A stretch of 64,000 bases of DNA, taken from NCBI GenBank assembly GCA_014379405.1, contig JACMLU010000005.1:1-64000 (forward strand). Direction: 5' to 3'. Positions within the stretch are counted from its first letter, which is position 1; each line of letters starts with the position of its first letter. Source of the stretch: Flavobacterium sp. (GTDB lineage: Bacteria; Bacteroidota; Bacteroidia; Flavobacteriales; Flavobacteriaceae). Under the pieces are notes generated by a model. It did no database searches, was not told where the DNA came from, and worked only from the letters and a program-made list of their open reading frames with translations. Below, piece by piece: positions 38,055-47,718 of the stretch. The position numbers were made by a program, and so were the translations under genes.

Positions 38055-38621
38055 TTACTTATCTTCAATTTTCACAAGCGTGAAATTTATTCCCAATGGG
38101 TTTTTGGTCATTTTACAGATTAAAGGGTAATCCGGATTTTTTACGATCCACATTTCGGTTTCATCTATCTGCGCCACCACGTGCAAAGCTTCTACTGATT
38201 TTCCATCTATTGCAACAGGGTTTTTATCAACATTTTTATCTAAGACATAGGTTGTGTTGTTGTAAACAAACTTGTTATTTTTCAGTAAATCTTTGTAGGC
38301 CGATTGCGAAATCATAAAAAATGTTTCAGTAGGTTTCAAAACTATGACATCTGAAGTTTCTCCTTGGTTAAAACTTAATGCATTCCCGTTTTTCAATGCT
38401 TCTGGCATAATTACGATACTGCTTTTTACACCTTTGGTATCCAAATCCAATACGAGATTATCAGTAGTCATTTTGGCTGTCAAAGTCAAAGTTCTAGTTT
38501 GACCGTGTAATTTACAGACATAATTCAATGCTGTATTATTTTTAATCGTGGGAATATAGCTTTGTCCTGTCGCCAATTGAAATAGGGAACAAAAAAAGAT
38601 TGTTATAATTGTATTTTTCAT
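38055..38621 (-). CDS. Small secreted protein of unknown function in the PUL
   Basis: 188 residues with a signal peptide (MKNTIITIFFCSLFQLATGQ). No domain recognised. The mature part is beta-rich: ALNYVCKLHGQTRTLTLTAKMT, LVLDLDTKGVKSSIVIMPEAL, then FFMISQSAYKDLLKNNKFVY and ICKMTKNPLGINFTLVKIED. It starts 7 bp after the stop of the GH92 gene, so it belongs to the susC-susD-GH92-GH3-GH92 transcript as last member. It may be a periplasmic accessory or binding protein; nothing visible proves a catalytic role. Confidence 0.6.
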   Translation of the reverse strand: MKNTIITIFFCSLFQLATGQSYIPTIKNNTALNYVCKLHGQTRTLTLTAKMTTDNLVLDLDTKGVKSSIVIMPEALKNGNALSFNQGETSDVIVLKPTETFFMISQSAYKDLLKNNKFVYNNTTYVLDKNVDKNPVAIDGKSVEALHVVAQIDETEMWIVKNPDYPLICKMTKNPLGINFTLVKIEDK

Positions 38622-38628
38622 CTGTTGC

Positions 38629-40902
38629 TTATTTTGTTGGTGGTAAAATAGTAGTTCCCCAAGCGGAAGGTTTTGAATCCATTTCGAGAATCAATTCGCC
38701 TCCTTTTGCGATGTCTTCGTGTAAAATCCAAGCTTGGTTATACGATTTTCCGTTTAGTAAAGCCGATTTGATATACTTGTTTTTATCACTTAAATTTTTG
38801 GTCGTAATCTTGAAACTTTTACCATCTTCCAATTGCAAAGTGGTTTCTTTAATCAAAGGCGTATTCAACAAATAATAGGGTTGACCGGCATTTGGGTACA
38901 ATCCCATCATATGGAAAGCCAACCAAGACGACATAGCTCCCGAATCGTCATTACCAGGTAAACCTGCGCGGGAAGTATTGAAATTCTCTTTAATGATTCC
39001 CCTAATTCTGTCGCTGCTCAAATATGGTTTTCCAATCCAATGATACATTGTGGGCGCCAAAAAAGAAGGCTCATTCGAAACATCATACAATTTTTTATCA
39101 AAAAACATATCCAACCTTTTTTGGAAAGCCAAATCTCCACCTGATTTACGAACAACCTCAGGTAAGTCATGCGGGACACTCAAAGAATATTCCCAAGAAG
39201 TTCCTTCATAAAAAAACACGCACCAATGGCAAACATACCAAGGCGATTCTGTAATTGTTGGCGTATATTTATAGGTTTGCTTTTGAATTTTTGACTCTCC
39301 AAAAACTACATCATCCAACCATTTTCCAAACGCATCTTTAGGCATAATAAAACCTTTGATTCCATTATTTTCATAATCGGCACGCCATAAATTCTTCCAA
39401 TTTTCAGATTGTTTTATGTATCTATCATAGATTTCTATATGATTCAAACCTTTGGCAACTGTTGCAATATTATAATCATTGTACGCATAATCTATAGTAC
39501 AATTTCCTGCTCGATTGGTTCCAAAAGGCACATAGCCCAATCGTAAATAATCCACTAATCCGGCACGGCCTTCTTTCTCTTCATTGCCTCCTGGTGGGAC
39601 TTCGGCATCTTTCAACATCGCTTTTAATGCCAATTCATAATCAATTCCTTTCAGGTTTTTCACAAAGGCATCGGCAATGACCGTCTCGGCATTCGATCCA
39701 CCTTGGGTACGACCGTTGTCGTTTCCGCTTCTGCCTTCCGGCAAATAACCTTCGCGTTTGTAGATATTCAATAATGAATTGACGATTTCCACTTGACGCT
39801 TGGAATCAATCAACGTAATCAAAGGACTGGACGTTCTGAAAGTATCCCAAATACAATAAAAATCATCGTAATACGGTTCGTTATTCGTCCACAACGGATT
39901 TTCTCCTGTTCGGTTTACGGGCATCAACATCGTATGATACAAACCGGTGTAAAACATTTTTTTATACGCATCGGAGGTGTCAGGGGAAAGTTTGATGCGA
40001 CTCAACAATTGCTCCCATTTATTTTCCAAGGCCAATAAAACAGTGTTAAAATTCCAATGCGGAATTTCCACTTGAATATTGTTTTTGGCTTTCAATTCAC
40101 TTAAAAAGGAGATTCCAATTTTCACGTTTAACTCCTGTTTTCCGCCTTTACCAAAAGAAAGTAAAGCAGCAGTTTTTTTTCCAGAATCAAATTGAGCTGA
40201 TTCATTAGTATAGAATTTTCCGTCTTTCCAAGTAACATATTTGGCAATCGGCTGGTCGAAAGTAGCCCAAAAGTAAACCGTATAAGCACGACCGTTATTC
40301 CAACCGCCTCGAATTCGACTGTAGCCTCGCACTTCCGTATCCGAAACAATTTCGATTTGGGAACCCACAAATTGTTGTGACTCCCTTCCATCTGGTTCCG
40401 GTTGTTCGCCCAAGAAAAATCCCGGGTCAATTTTTAACTCTTTTGTTGCATTTTTAGGATAAGTTATACGGTAAAACGAAACTTTCTCGGCTGTAGTAAT
40501 TTCTGTTTTGATTTGATTCCCTTTGAAAACAGTTTCATAATAACCCAATTTCACCTGCTCATCTTCTCGAAATGCAGCTTGGTCTAATTTATCCAATGAA
40601 CCAGAAAAAGGCATAATTTGGATATTCCCGTATTTAGGGCCACCGCCTGTTCCGCTCACGTGAACTTGACTAAAACCTGTTACTTCTGTTGGAAAAGGCA
40701 ACCAACCACTATTGGGTCTAACCGTACAATCCGGACTTGGCTTTACCATTCCGTAAGGACAAGATGGACCAATAAATACTCTTCCGTCTCCTTCTGACCC
40801 AATCATTGGATCAACATAATTATGAAGCTGATTTTGGGCATTACTCTTTATGCAAAAGAATAAAATCCCTAAAAAAAGTATAAATCTGGTATTTGATTTC
40901 AT
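38629..40902 (-). CDS. GH92 alpha-mannosidase (first copy)
   Basis: 757 residues with a signal peptide (ending KSNAQ). The GH92 opening YVDPMIGSEGDGRVFIGPS and the catalytic-domain signature GNDDSGAMSSWLAFHMMGLYP are clear; the paired Asp residues of GNDD correspond to the catalytic/Ca-binding aspartates of this Ca2+-dependent exo-alpha-mannosidase family. GH92 enzymes remove alpha-1,2/1,3/1,4/1,6-mannose, or mannose-phosphate, from yeast mannan, N-glycans or GPI-type glycans. Twelve bp separate it from the GH3 gene. Substitution GRSGNDNGRTQGGSNAE in a region that is usually different in the alpha-1,2 subgroup suggests another linkage preference. Periplasmic. Confidence 0.9.
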   Translation of the reverse strand: MKSNTRFILFLGILFFCIKSNAQNQLHNYVDPMIGSEGDGRVFIGPSCPYGMVKPSPDCTVRPNSGWLPFPTEVTGFSQVHVSGTGGGPKYGNIQIMPFSGSLDKLDQAAFREDEQVKLGYYETVFKGNQIKTEITTAEKVSFYRITYPKNATKELKIDPGFFLGEQPEPDGRESQQFVGSQIEIVSDTEVRGYSRIRGGWNNGRAYTVYFWATFDQPIAKYVTWKDGKFYTNESAQFDSGKKTAALLSFGKGGKQELNVKIGISFLSELKAKNNIQVEIPHWNFNTVLLALENKWEQLLSRIKLSPDTSDAYKKMFYTGLYHTMLMPVNRTGENPLWTNNEPYYDDFYCIWDTFRTSSPLITLIDSKRQVEIVNSLLNIYKREGYLPEGRSGNDNGRTQGGSNAETVIADAFVKNLKGIDYELALKAMLKDAEVPPGGNEEKEGRAGLVDYLRLGYVPFGTNRAGNCTIDYAYNDYNIATVAKGLNHIEIYDRYIKQSENWKNLWRADYENNGIKGFIMPKDAFGKWLDDVVFGESKIQKQTYKYTPTITESPWYVCHWCVFFYEGTSWEYSLSVPHDLPEVVRKSGGDLAFQKRLDMFFDKKLYDVSNEPSFLAPTMYHWIGKPYLSSDRIRGIIKENFNTSRAGLPGNDDSGAMSSWLAFHMMGLYPNAGQPYYLLNTPLIKETTLQLEDGKSFKITTKNLSDKNKYIKSALLNGKSYNQAWILHEDIAKGGELILEMDSKPSAWGTTILPPTK

Positions 40903-40914
40903 CTGTTTATTCTA

Positions 40915-43479
40915 TTATTTTTTGAACGTAAATGCTTTATTTAATCTCAAATCCTCGGACGAAGCACCTATCATAAATTCATAGTTTCCATTGTTAAATT
41001 TCCATTGCTTGGTTTTTTCATCCCAAAAATGCAAATCCTCTTTTGTCACTTCAAATTGGATTGTTTTGGATTCGCCTTTATTTAAAGCTATTCTATTGAA
41101 TCCAATTAATTTTTTCAAAGGTCGATCAACCGATACATTCGCTTCTTTAAAATACAGCTGTACCACCTCGTCCCCATTATAGTTACCCGTATTTTTTATG
41201 GACATTGAAATCATTAATTTCTCTCCCTCTTTTTTTATTTTCATTGCACTGTAATCAAATTTTGTATAGCTCAATCCGTAACCAAATGGATACAAAGCTT
41301 TTCCTTTGAAATACATATAGGTTCTGCCGTGGGATATTTCATAATCATCCATTGGCGGCAAATCGGCGATCGATTTATAAAACGTAAAAGGCAAACGACC
41401 TGCCGGGTTGTAATCTCCAAATAAAACATCAGCAATTGCTGTTCCTCCACCCTCGCCTGGATACCAAGCTTCAACTATTGCGGGAATATTTTCATCTATC
41501 CAATTTATTGACAACGAACTACCGGCAACAAGCACCACAATAACATTTTTATTTACTGCGTAAAGTTCCTTTAAATAGTTGGTTTGTTCTTCTGGTAAAT
41601 CAAGTGTAGTCCTGTCGGTTCCTTCTCTTTCAATCGATTTATTGATTCCCATCACGGCAATTACACAATCACTTTCTGAAGCCATCTTTTTGTCTTCAGC
41701 ATAAAAATCGCCGATTGTGTTTCTGGGAACTTCCCATAACAACTGGCAAATAGCATCACCACCATTATCAAAATACTCCAACTTAATGGCATATTGTTGA
41801 CCAACTTTCATTTCAAGTTCAACTTGGTCGGTCGTAGCGCCACGATTGTGCCATTGATCGACAACTAATTTATCATTCAACCATAAACGTACTCCATCAT
41901 CTGAATTTACCCCAATTTTATACGTTCCTGAGAAAGTAGGTTTAATAAAACCCGTCCATCTAATCGATTTAAGAGGGGAAGTAATATAGGGATCTGGCGG
42001 TTGATTAACAGGGTCGAAATTTACTGTTTTGTCTGTTCTGTTTTTTGCCGTTCCTTCAAGCAATTTGTTGTCAAAATATTCGGCAAACAAACCCTTCTCG
42101 CTGTTTTTACCATTAGATAAATAATCAGCTTCGATAAGATTCAGGTTTTTTGAAGTTGTTTTCCAAGGGATATAAGAAACCGCAACATCTTTGCCCACTT
42201 TATTTAAAATACCTTGCAAGGGAGAAATTGGAGTTATAACAGGCAAGCCACTATAATCCCCAAAAACAACATCATTGGCATTAAAACCAACAACAGCAAT
42301 TTTTTTAATCTTAGATTTATCGAGCGGAAGTAAATTGTTTTGATTTTTAAGAAGCACGATCGATTGTCTCGAAGTTTCAATGGCAAGTTCTTGGTGCTTT
42401 TTGGACCCAATAACATCTGGAGAAATTTTGGCGTAAGGATTATTTTCTACAGGATCGAATATACCTAATTTAAATCGGGAAGTCAGAACTCGAGCAGATC
42501 CTTTATCAATAGTTTCTTGACTCACCAAACCCTCTTTATAAGCGGCATACAAATAATCTTTGTAAACATCATCGCCACATTCCAAATCAAGTCCTGCCTC
42601 GATGGCTACCTTTGCAGCCAGTGTTTTACTATTCACAAAGTGGTGTGATTTTTCTATATTGGCAACAGCGCCACAATCGCTAACCACATACCCTTTAAAA
42701 CCCCATTCGTCTCTCAAAACAGTATTCAAGAGCCATGGATTTGCCGAACTCGGAACCCCATTAATGGCATTGTACGAACTCATAATAGATTGCGCCTTAC
42801 CTTCGGTGACACAAGCTTTGAATGCTGGAAAATAATATTCTCGAAGTGCCTTTTCAGAAATAACTGCATTACAAGAAAACCTGTTTTCTTCCTTATTGTT
42901 GGCGGCAAAATGTTTGGGAGTAGCAACCACTTTTATATATTTATCATCATTTCCTTGCAAGCCTTTGACAAAAGAAACAGCTATTTTGCTGGTCAAAAAC
43001 GGATCTTCTCCATATGTTTCCGGAGTTCTTCCCCATCTTGGATCTCTAGCCATATTTATGGTTGGCGACCAAAAAGTCAACATATCACTAAACACGTCTT
43101 TTTGATCTTTCCCTTGATTGTAAAAATTCCATTTTGCCCTTGCTTCATCAGAAATAGTAGATGCTACTTCAAAAATAAAATCTGGATTCCAGGTTGCAGA
43201 AAGCGCAATTGCTTGTGGAAAAACAGTAAAACGACCACCTTTTACCACACCATGCAAGCCTTCGTTTCCGTGATAATATTTATCAATTTTCAAACGAGGG
43301 ATTCCTTCTGAGGTAGATTGCAATAATGTTATTTTTTCTTGTATTGTTAATCTATTCAATAAATCATTTACACGCTCCTCTACGGGCAAGTTCGAATTTT
43401 GAAAAATAGGACTTGACTGAGCATATATGATGTTAGAAAATAGACCAATAATAAATACTATAAATTTGGCTTGTTTCAT
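40915..43479 (-). CDS. GH3 beta-glycosidase with PA14 domain
   Basis: 854 residues with a signal peptide (ending IIYAQ). GH3 N-terminal barrel with catalytic nucleophile Asp268 in YVVSDCGAV and ARDPRWGR (145-152), (alpha/beta)6 sandwich domain interrupted by a PA14 carbohydrate-binding domain (about 465-600, LFAEYFDNKLLEG ... GVRLWLNDKLVVDQWH), and a C-terminal FnIII-like domain (about 740-854). This set is typical of Bacteroidota beta-glucosidase/beta-xylosidase types. The glycan target could be beta-glucose, beta-xylose or another beta-sugar. Coexpressed with two GH92 genes (gaps 42 and 12 bp). Confidence 0.9.
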   Translation of the reverse strand: MKQAKFIVFIIGLFSNIIYAQSSPIFQNSNLPVEERVNDLLNRLTIQEKITLLQSTSEGIPRLKIDKYYHGNEGLHGVVKGGRFTVFPQAIALSATWNPDFIFEVASTISDEARAKWNFYNQGKDQKDVFSDMLTFWSPTINMARDPRWGRTPETYGEDPFLTSKIAVSFVKGLQGNDDKYIKVVATPKHFAANNKEENRFSCNAVISEKALREYYFPAFKACVTEGKAQSIMSSYNAINGVPSSANPWLLNTVLRDEWGFKGYVVSDCGAVANIEKSHHFVNSKTLAAKVAIEAGLDLECGDDVYKDYLYAAYKEGLVSQETIDKGSARVLTSRFKLGIFDPVENNPYAKISPDVIGSKKHQELAIETSRQSIVLLKNQNNLLPLDKSKIKKIAVVGFNANDVVFGDYSGLPVITPISPLQGILNKVGKDVAVSYIPWKTTSKNLNLIEADYLSNGKNSEKGLFAEYFDNKLLEGTAKNRTDKTVNFDPVNQPPDPYITSPLKSIRWTGFIKPTFSGTYKIGVNSDDGVRLWLNDKLVVDQWHNRGATTDQVELEMKVGQQYAIKLEYFDNGGDAICQLLWEVPRNTIGDFYAEDKKMASESDCVIAVMGINKSIEREGTDRTTLDLPEEQTNYLKELYAVNKNVIVVLVAGSSLSINWIDENIPAIVEAWYPGEGGGTAIADVLFGDYNPAGRLPFTFYKSIADLPPMDDYEISHGRTYMYFKGKALYPFGYGLSYTKFDYSAMKIKKEGEKLMISMSIKNTGNYNGDEVVQLYFKEANVSVDRPLKKLIGFNRIALNKGESKTIQFEVTKEDLHFWDEKTKQWKFNNGNYEFMIGASSEDLRLNKAFTFKK

Positions 43480-43521
43480 ATTCTATTTTTTGTTTGAATA
43501 AATTTATAAATAATAAAAATA

Positions 43522-45834
43522 TTATTTTGAAGACTTATTAGACATTTCCAAAATTAATTCACCGCCATTTGTAATCTCATTATGAGAAATACTTAACTTT
43601 TTTACGGGTTTTTTATTGAAGTCTATCTTGTTGATATAGATGTTTTCTGGACTATTGTTGTTGGCTTTGATGACAAAACTTTTACCCGGATAATACTTTG
43701 GATTTAGTTGAATAGACACTTTATTAAAGATAGGGCTTCCAATCTGGTATTCTGGATTTTCTTCAGTTCCGCCATTCATTTGGAACAACCCAATTTTAAG
43801 CAATACGTTCAAACTTCCCATTAAACCTTGATCTTCATCGCCGTTGTAACCCGTGTTTGGAGCCAATCCGCTGAAGGTTTCTTTGACCACATTTCTGGTC
43901 CAATACTGCGTTAAATCTGGTCTTCCCAATAAATTAAAAATGAAAGAGGTTTGTATTGAAGGTTGGTTGCCAAAATTGATTGGAATCCTGCTATACTCGG
44001 GATGCAATTCGGCATCGTGAGAAGTTCCAGAAGTGAATTTCAACTTTTGGGAACCTTCAAATTGAGTGTTTAATTTGGCTGCCGCTTTTTCTTTTCCTCC
44101 CATTAATTCTGCCAAACCTTCTATATCTTGCGGCACAAACCAAGTGGATTGCGCACCATTCGATTCTATAAAACCATTCTCGTATTGATACGGATCGAAA
44201 TTTTCAAACCATTTACCCTCAACATTCTTCGAACGCATCCAGCCTACTGATTTGTCAAAAACATTTTGATAGTTTTTAGACCTCACCATAAAATAATTGT
44301 AATCGTCTTGATGATTTAATTTCTTGGCCAATTGCGCCAAAGTCCAATCTTGATAGGCATATTCCAAAGTCTGGCTGGCACCATCTTGATGACTGCCAAA
44401 TTTCCCCTCAGGAATTGGATAAGGAACATAGCCTTTCTCCAAATAATATTTTAATCCTCCGCCATTATTGGTCTCGTGTTCATATCCTGCTTTTCCCATA
44501 ATGCCATTGAGCATATGGTTTTTTTTGAGTGCAGTATAAATGGATTCCAAATCATCTTTTACCAATCCTTTTTGAATGGCACTGACTATAAAAGGAGTCG
44601 TCGAAGCTCCGGTCATCACAAAGGTATAATTGCCTCCGGAAGGGCCACGAGGAATCATTCCACCATCTTTATAATATTGCATTAAGGAATGTACAAATTC
44701 CTCCATCATTTCTGGGTAAACTAGTCCCCATAACGTGTTTATTGTCCATTGAGCGCCCCAAAAGGAATCAGAATTGTACTGATTGAATTTTGGTTTTCCG
44801 TTTGCATCAAGTGGCAATTGCCCAATTCTAAAGGTTTTTCCCGTATTGTCTGGATAAGCACCATTAGCGTCACTAATGATTTTTCGTCCTTGTAAGGCAT
44901 GCCATAAATCTGTGTAAAATCGTCTTTGATCGGTTGCAGTTCCACCTTCCACTTTAATTCTCCCCAACAAACTGATCCATTCGGTTCTTGATTCTGCAAC
45001 TACTTTTTCAAAATCCCAATGGGGCAATTCTTGTTGCATATTAATGTTGGCATTTTCGACCGAAGTATAAGAAATACCGACTTTCATCAACATTTTTTTA
45101 TCCAATTTACCTAAATTGAGCAAATAATTTCCTGTAGCACCATCTTGCTCTATTGAAGTTATTGGTGCATTGACCTTAATTTTAAAAAATACCTTCAATG
45201 GTTTTGGGCGTCTAAAATTCGGACTCATTACCAATGTACCTGAAAGCTCGTAATCGTTATTCTTTTCTAATGTTCCATTGGTATTGTCGCAAGGTCCTAA
45301 AACGGTGTTAAGGTTGAAAAGAATGGTTTTTTGTGCATTTTCTGGAAACGTATATCTATGAAAACCTACTCTTTTGGTACTAGTCAATTCTGTGGTAATT
45401 TTATACCTATCCAATTGTACTGAATGGTAACCAGGAGTTATTTTTTCGGTTTCGTGACTGAATTTAGAATAAAAGTCTTTAAATATATTTTTTTTAGAAT
45501 CAACAGTAATGGTTACTGGCATCACGGAAAGTCCAGACATTTGCCATTCATGAATATGGCTAAAACCTTTTATTGTATCTGTAGTGTACTTATATCCGCC
45601 TCCCCAATCACCGTTAATTTCTGTGTCTGGGCTTAAATTCATCATACCAAATGGACGGCTTGCGGATGAAAAGAAAAACCAGCGCGAGTTTTCGGTATCA
45701 AGCAAAGGATATACCTTGTCGACTAATTGTTCCTTTGGAATAGAAGCTGTTTTTTCGGTTTTACATGATACAAGAAAAACAAGAAATAAACTGATTCCTA
45801 TGTTCCCCATTTTTAAAATTTTATTTAGTCTCAT
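43522..45834 (-). CDS. GH92 family lipoprotein, diverged second copy
   Basis: 770 residues with lipoprotein signal (FLVFLVSC, Cys about 24; a second Met at residue 9 is also possible as start). GH92 signs: LDTENSRWFFFSSASRPFGMMNLSPDTE at the start, and NGDEDQGLMGSLNVLLKIGL near the end. In this copy the NDD motif of the standard family reads GDED and is followed by QG rather than SG, so it belongs to another GH92 branch than the 38629-40902 enzyme and may have a different linkage or phosphate-mannose preference. First enzyme gene after susD; a terminator hairpin precedes it, so it may be transcribed partly by read-through or by its own promoter. Confidence 0.87.
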   Translation of the reverse strand: MRLNKILKMGNIGISLFLVFLVSCKTEKTASIPKEQLVDKVYPLLDTENSRWFFFSSASRPFGMMNLSPDTEINGDWGGGYKYTTDTIKGFSHIHEWQMSGLSVMPVTITVDSKKNIFKDFYSKFSHETEKITPGYHSVQLDRYKITTELTSTKRVGFHRYTFPENAQKTILFNLNTVLGPCDNTNGTLEKNNDYELSGTLVMSPNFRRPKPLKVFFKIKVNAPITSIEQDGATGNYLLNLGKLDKKMLMKVGISYTSVENANINMQQELPHWDFEKVVAESRTEWISLLGRIKVEGGTATDQRRFYTDLWHALQGRKIISDANGAYPDNTGKTFRIGQLPLDANGKPKFNQYNSDSFWGAQWTINTLWGLVYPEMMEEFVHSLMQYYKDGGMIPRGPSGGNYTFVMTGASTTPFIVSAIQKGLVKDDLESIYTALKKNHMLNGIMGKAGYEHETNNGGGLKYYLEKGYVPYPIPEGKFGSHQDGASQTLEYAYQDWTLAQLAKKLNHQDDYNYFMVRSKNYQNVFDKSVGWMRSKNVEGKWFENFDPYQYENGFIESNGAQSTWFVPQDIEGLAELMGGKEKAAAKLNTQFEGSQKLKFTSGTSHDAELHPEYSRIPINFGNQPSIQTSFIFNLLGRPDLTQYWTRNVVKETFSGLAPNTGYNGDEDQGLMGSLNVLLKIGLFQMNGGTEENPEYQIGSPIFNKVSIQLNPKYYPGKSFVIKANNNSPENIYINKIDFNKKPVKKLSISHNEITNGGELILEMSNKSSK

Positions 45835-45999
45835 ATGTTCTATTTGTATTGATAGGGTTACATATTTGTCTATGCTGACCTATTAATCAATTCTAACGGT
45901 GATTTACACAGGGATTATTGGAGAAATATTATCTTTTCTATATTCAGAAGTGAGTATTTCAATAGGCTCCTAAACTAAATCCCGAATAAACTTTTTAAT

Positions 46000-46040
46000 A
46001 AAAAAGGAGAAGAAATTTTTAATCTTCCTCTCCTTTTTTT
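46000..46040 (-). terminator. Terminator after susD
   Basis: AAAAAAGGAGAAGAA (46000-46014) pairs with TTCCTCTCCTTTTTT (46026-46040) with one mismatch. On the minus strand the second arm ends in a T-tract, giving an intrinsic terminator 40 bp beyond the susD stop. This would set high SusC/SusD levels against lower downstream enzyme levels. Confidence 0.75.
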
Positions 46041-46079
46041 AGAAATAAAACCTAATTGCAATTTGCTTTTAGATTGATT

Positions 46080-47699
46080 TTACTGTGGATAACCCGGATT
46101 CTGGGTTAGTGCAGGATTTAAAACTTTAGCATTGGTCGGAATTGGGAAAATACGACGATAGGTATCCGTATTTGTTTTGAATCCCCATTGTCCTTCATAT
46201 TTGCCAAATCGAATCATGTCGTTTCTATGCCATGCTTCCCAAGCAAATTCGCGGCTTCTTTCTTTGTACAAATCTTCCAAGGTTACACTGCTCCATACAG
46301 CTGAAGTAGTTCGATTGGAACGAACCATGTTGACCAATGAAACAGCAGTGTGTCCCAAAGTCGCACTGCCTCCACGAAGAATTGCTTCCGCTTTCATCAA
46401 GAGAACATCTGAATAGCGCAAAAATGGCACATCATTATTCTGGTTACGGCTTGTGGAAGTCGCGTCAGGATAAAACTTGATATTTCTATATCCCATATTC
46501 CAAGCAATTTCATCATCACCACAGTCGAACGAAGAAACACTCTGGCGAAGTACAATGTTTGGCGTCAAATTTACCTGATAGGTATAAGCTGTTCCTCCAT
46601 CTGACCCCGTATAGAACTGGTCATACCCTTTTTTGGTTGTAGAAACCATTACTGGAGTAACACCGTCATTCATGAATTGTAAACCTGTCAACCATTGTTT
46701 GTTACGAATATCATTGACATCATCAAAATTGGCATAAAATTCAGGCAAGGTACTTCTAGGTGCACTAGGCGTAAACGGAAGCCCAAACTTGGCTCTTTCA
46801 GAACGAGGGATATCATAACGGCCATGATACATTTGTCCATTGAATCCAACAGTGGTAGCTGCAGGGTCAAAAGGCACTGCAAAAATAAATTCTTTCATTG
46901 CAGGACCATTATTTGGATAAAACATTTGAAGATATGTAGTTCTAGGCTCAACGGCATACAATCCTGAACCAATTACGGCATCACAAGCGGAAACACATTC
47001 ATTGTAACGTGGGGTTCCTGTATAAACTTCGGCATTCAAATACATTTTGGCCAACAAGGCATTTGCTGTTTGTTTATTTGGTCTTCCATAAGTTGTCACT
47101 CCCGAAGCTGCATTCAAATTAGGAATGGCTTTCTTCAATTCTTTTTCTATAAATTCGAAAACCACTTTTCTGTCTGATTTGGCACGAGAGCTAAAATCAC
47201 CATACAAAGTATCCAAAGGAACATTTCCGTAGCTGTCCATCATCATAAAATAAGAGATGGCGCGCATGGTTTTTAATTCAGAAATCATAGTCGATTTCTC
47301 TGTTCCTTCCGGCATTGCTTTATTCAAAATTGAAATCGCCTGATTGCTTGTTCCAATCACTCTTGACGACCAATCCCAAAGACTTCCTACAATACCATTG
47401 TCTTGGGTCCAATCATGGTAATGCATGGCTATATAATTCCTATTGTCAAACCAGTTTCCTCCTCTGGCAGGCATGATTGCTTCATCGGTAGTCAACGATT
47501 GTGTCCACCACCAAGAAAAGGCAAAATCGCCACGGAAAGCAGTATATACAGAACCGGAAGTTTGGATATACTGAGATGAATTCTGGGGGAATACATCCGG
47601 CGTGAGTTGAGTCGTAACGGGTACATCCAGATTTTCACAGGACCAGAATAAGCCAACCGTAAGTATTGGAAGTCCTAAATATTTAAATATTTTTTTCAT
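46080..47699 (-). CDS. SusD/RagB-family outer-membrane glycan-binding lipoprotein
   Basis: 539 residues with lipoprotein signal (ILTVGLFWSC). SusD fold landmarks: SQYIQTSGSVYTAFRGDF near the N-terminus, TPR-like helices with RAISYFMMMDSYGNVPLDTLYGDF (about 150-175), and the C-terminal FLRYSDVLLMKAEAILRG plus ERSREFAWEAWHRNDMIRFGKY. It caps the SusC channel on the cell surface and captures oligosaccharides. Encoded 19 bp after susC and followed by a terminator. Confidence 0.93.
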   Translation of the reverse strand: MKKIFKYLGLPILTVGLFWSCENLDVPVTTQLTPDVFPQNSSQYIQTSGSVYTAFRGDFAFSWWWTQSLTTDEAIMPARGGNWFDNRNYIAMHYHDWTQDNGIVGSLWDWSSRVIGTSNQAISILNKAMPEGTEKSTMISELKTMRAISYFMMMDSYGNVPLDTLYGDFSSRAKSDRKVVFEFIEKELKKAIPNLNAASGVTTYGRPNKQTANALLAKMYLNAEVYTGTPRYNECVSACDAVIGSGLYAVEPRTTYLQMFYPNNGPAMKEFIFAVPFDPAATTVGFNGQMYHGRYDIPRSERAKFGLPFTPSAPRSTLPEFYANFDDVNDIRNKQWLTGLQFMNDGVTPVMVSTTKKGYDQFYTGSDGGTAYTYQVNLTPNIVLRQSVSSFDCGDDEIAWNMGYRNIKFYPDATSTSRNQNNDVPFLRYSDVLLMKAEAILRGGSATLGHTAVSLVNMVRSNRTTSAVWSSVTLEDLYKERSREFAWEAWHRNDMIRFGKYEGQWGFKTNTDTYRRIFPIPTNAKVLNPALTQNPGYPQ

Positions 47700-47718
47700 A
47701 GTATTTACAATTTAATTT

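Noticed and set aside
45850..45885. Fourth copy of the 28-bp promoter module upstream of the 43522-45834 GH92 gene
   Set aside because: A partial resemblance (GGGTTACATATTT...CTATG) has different spacing and lacks a -7 box in the right place.
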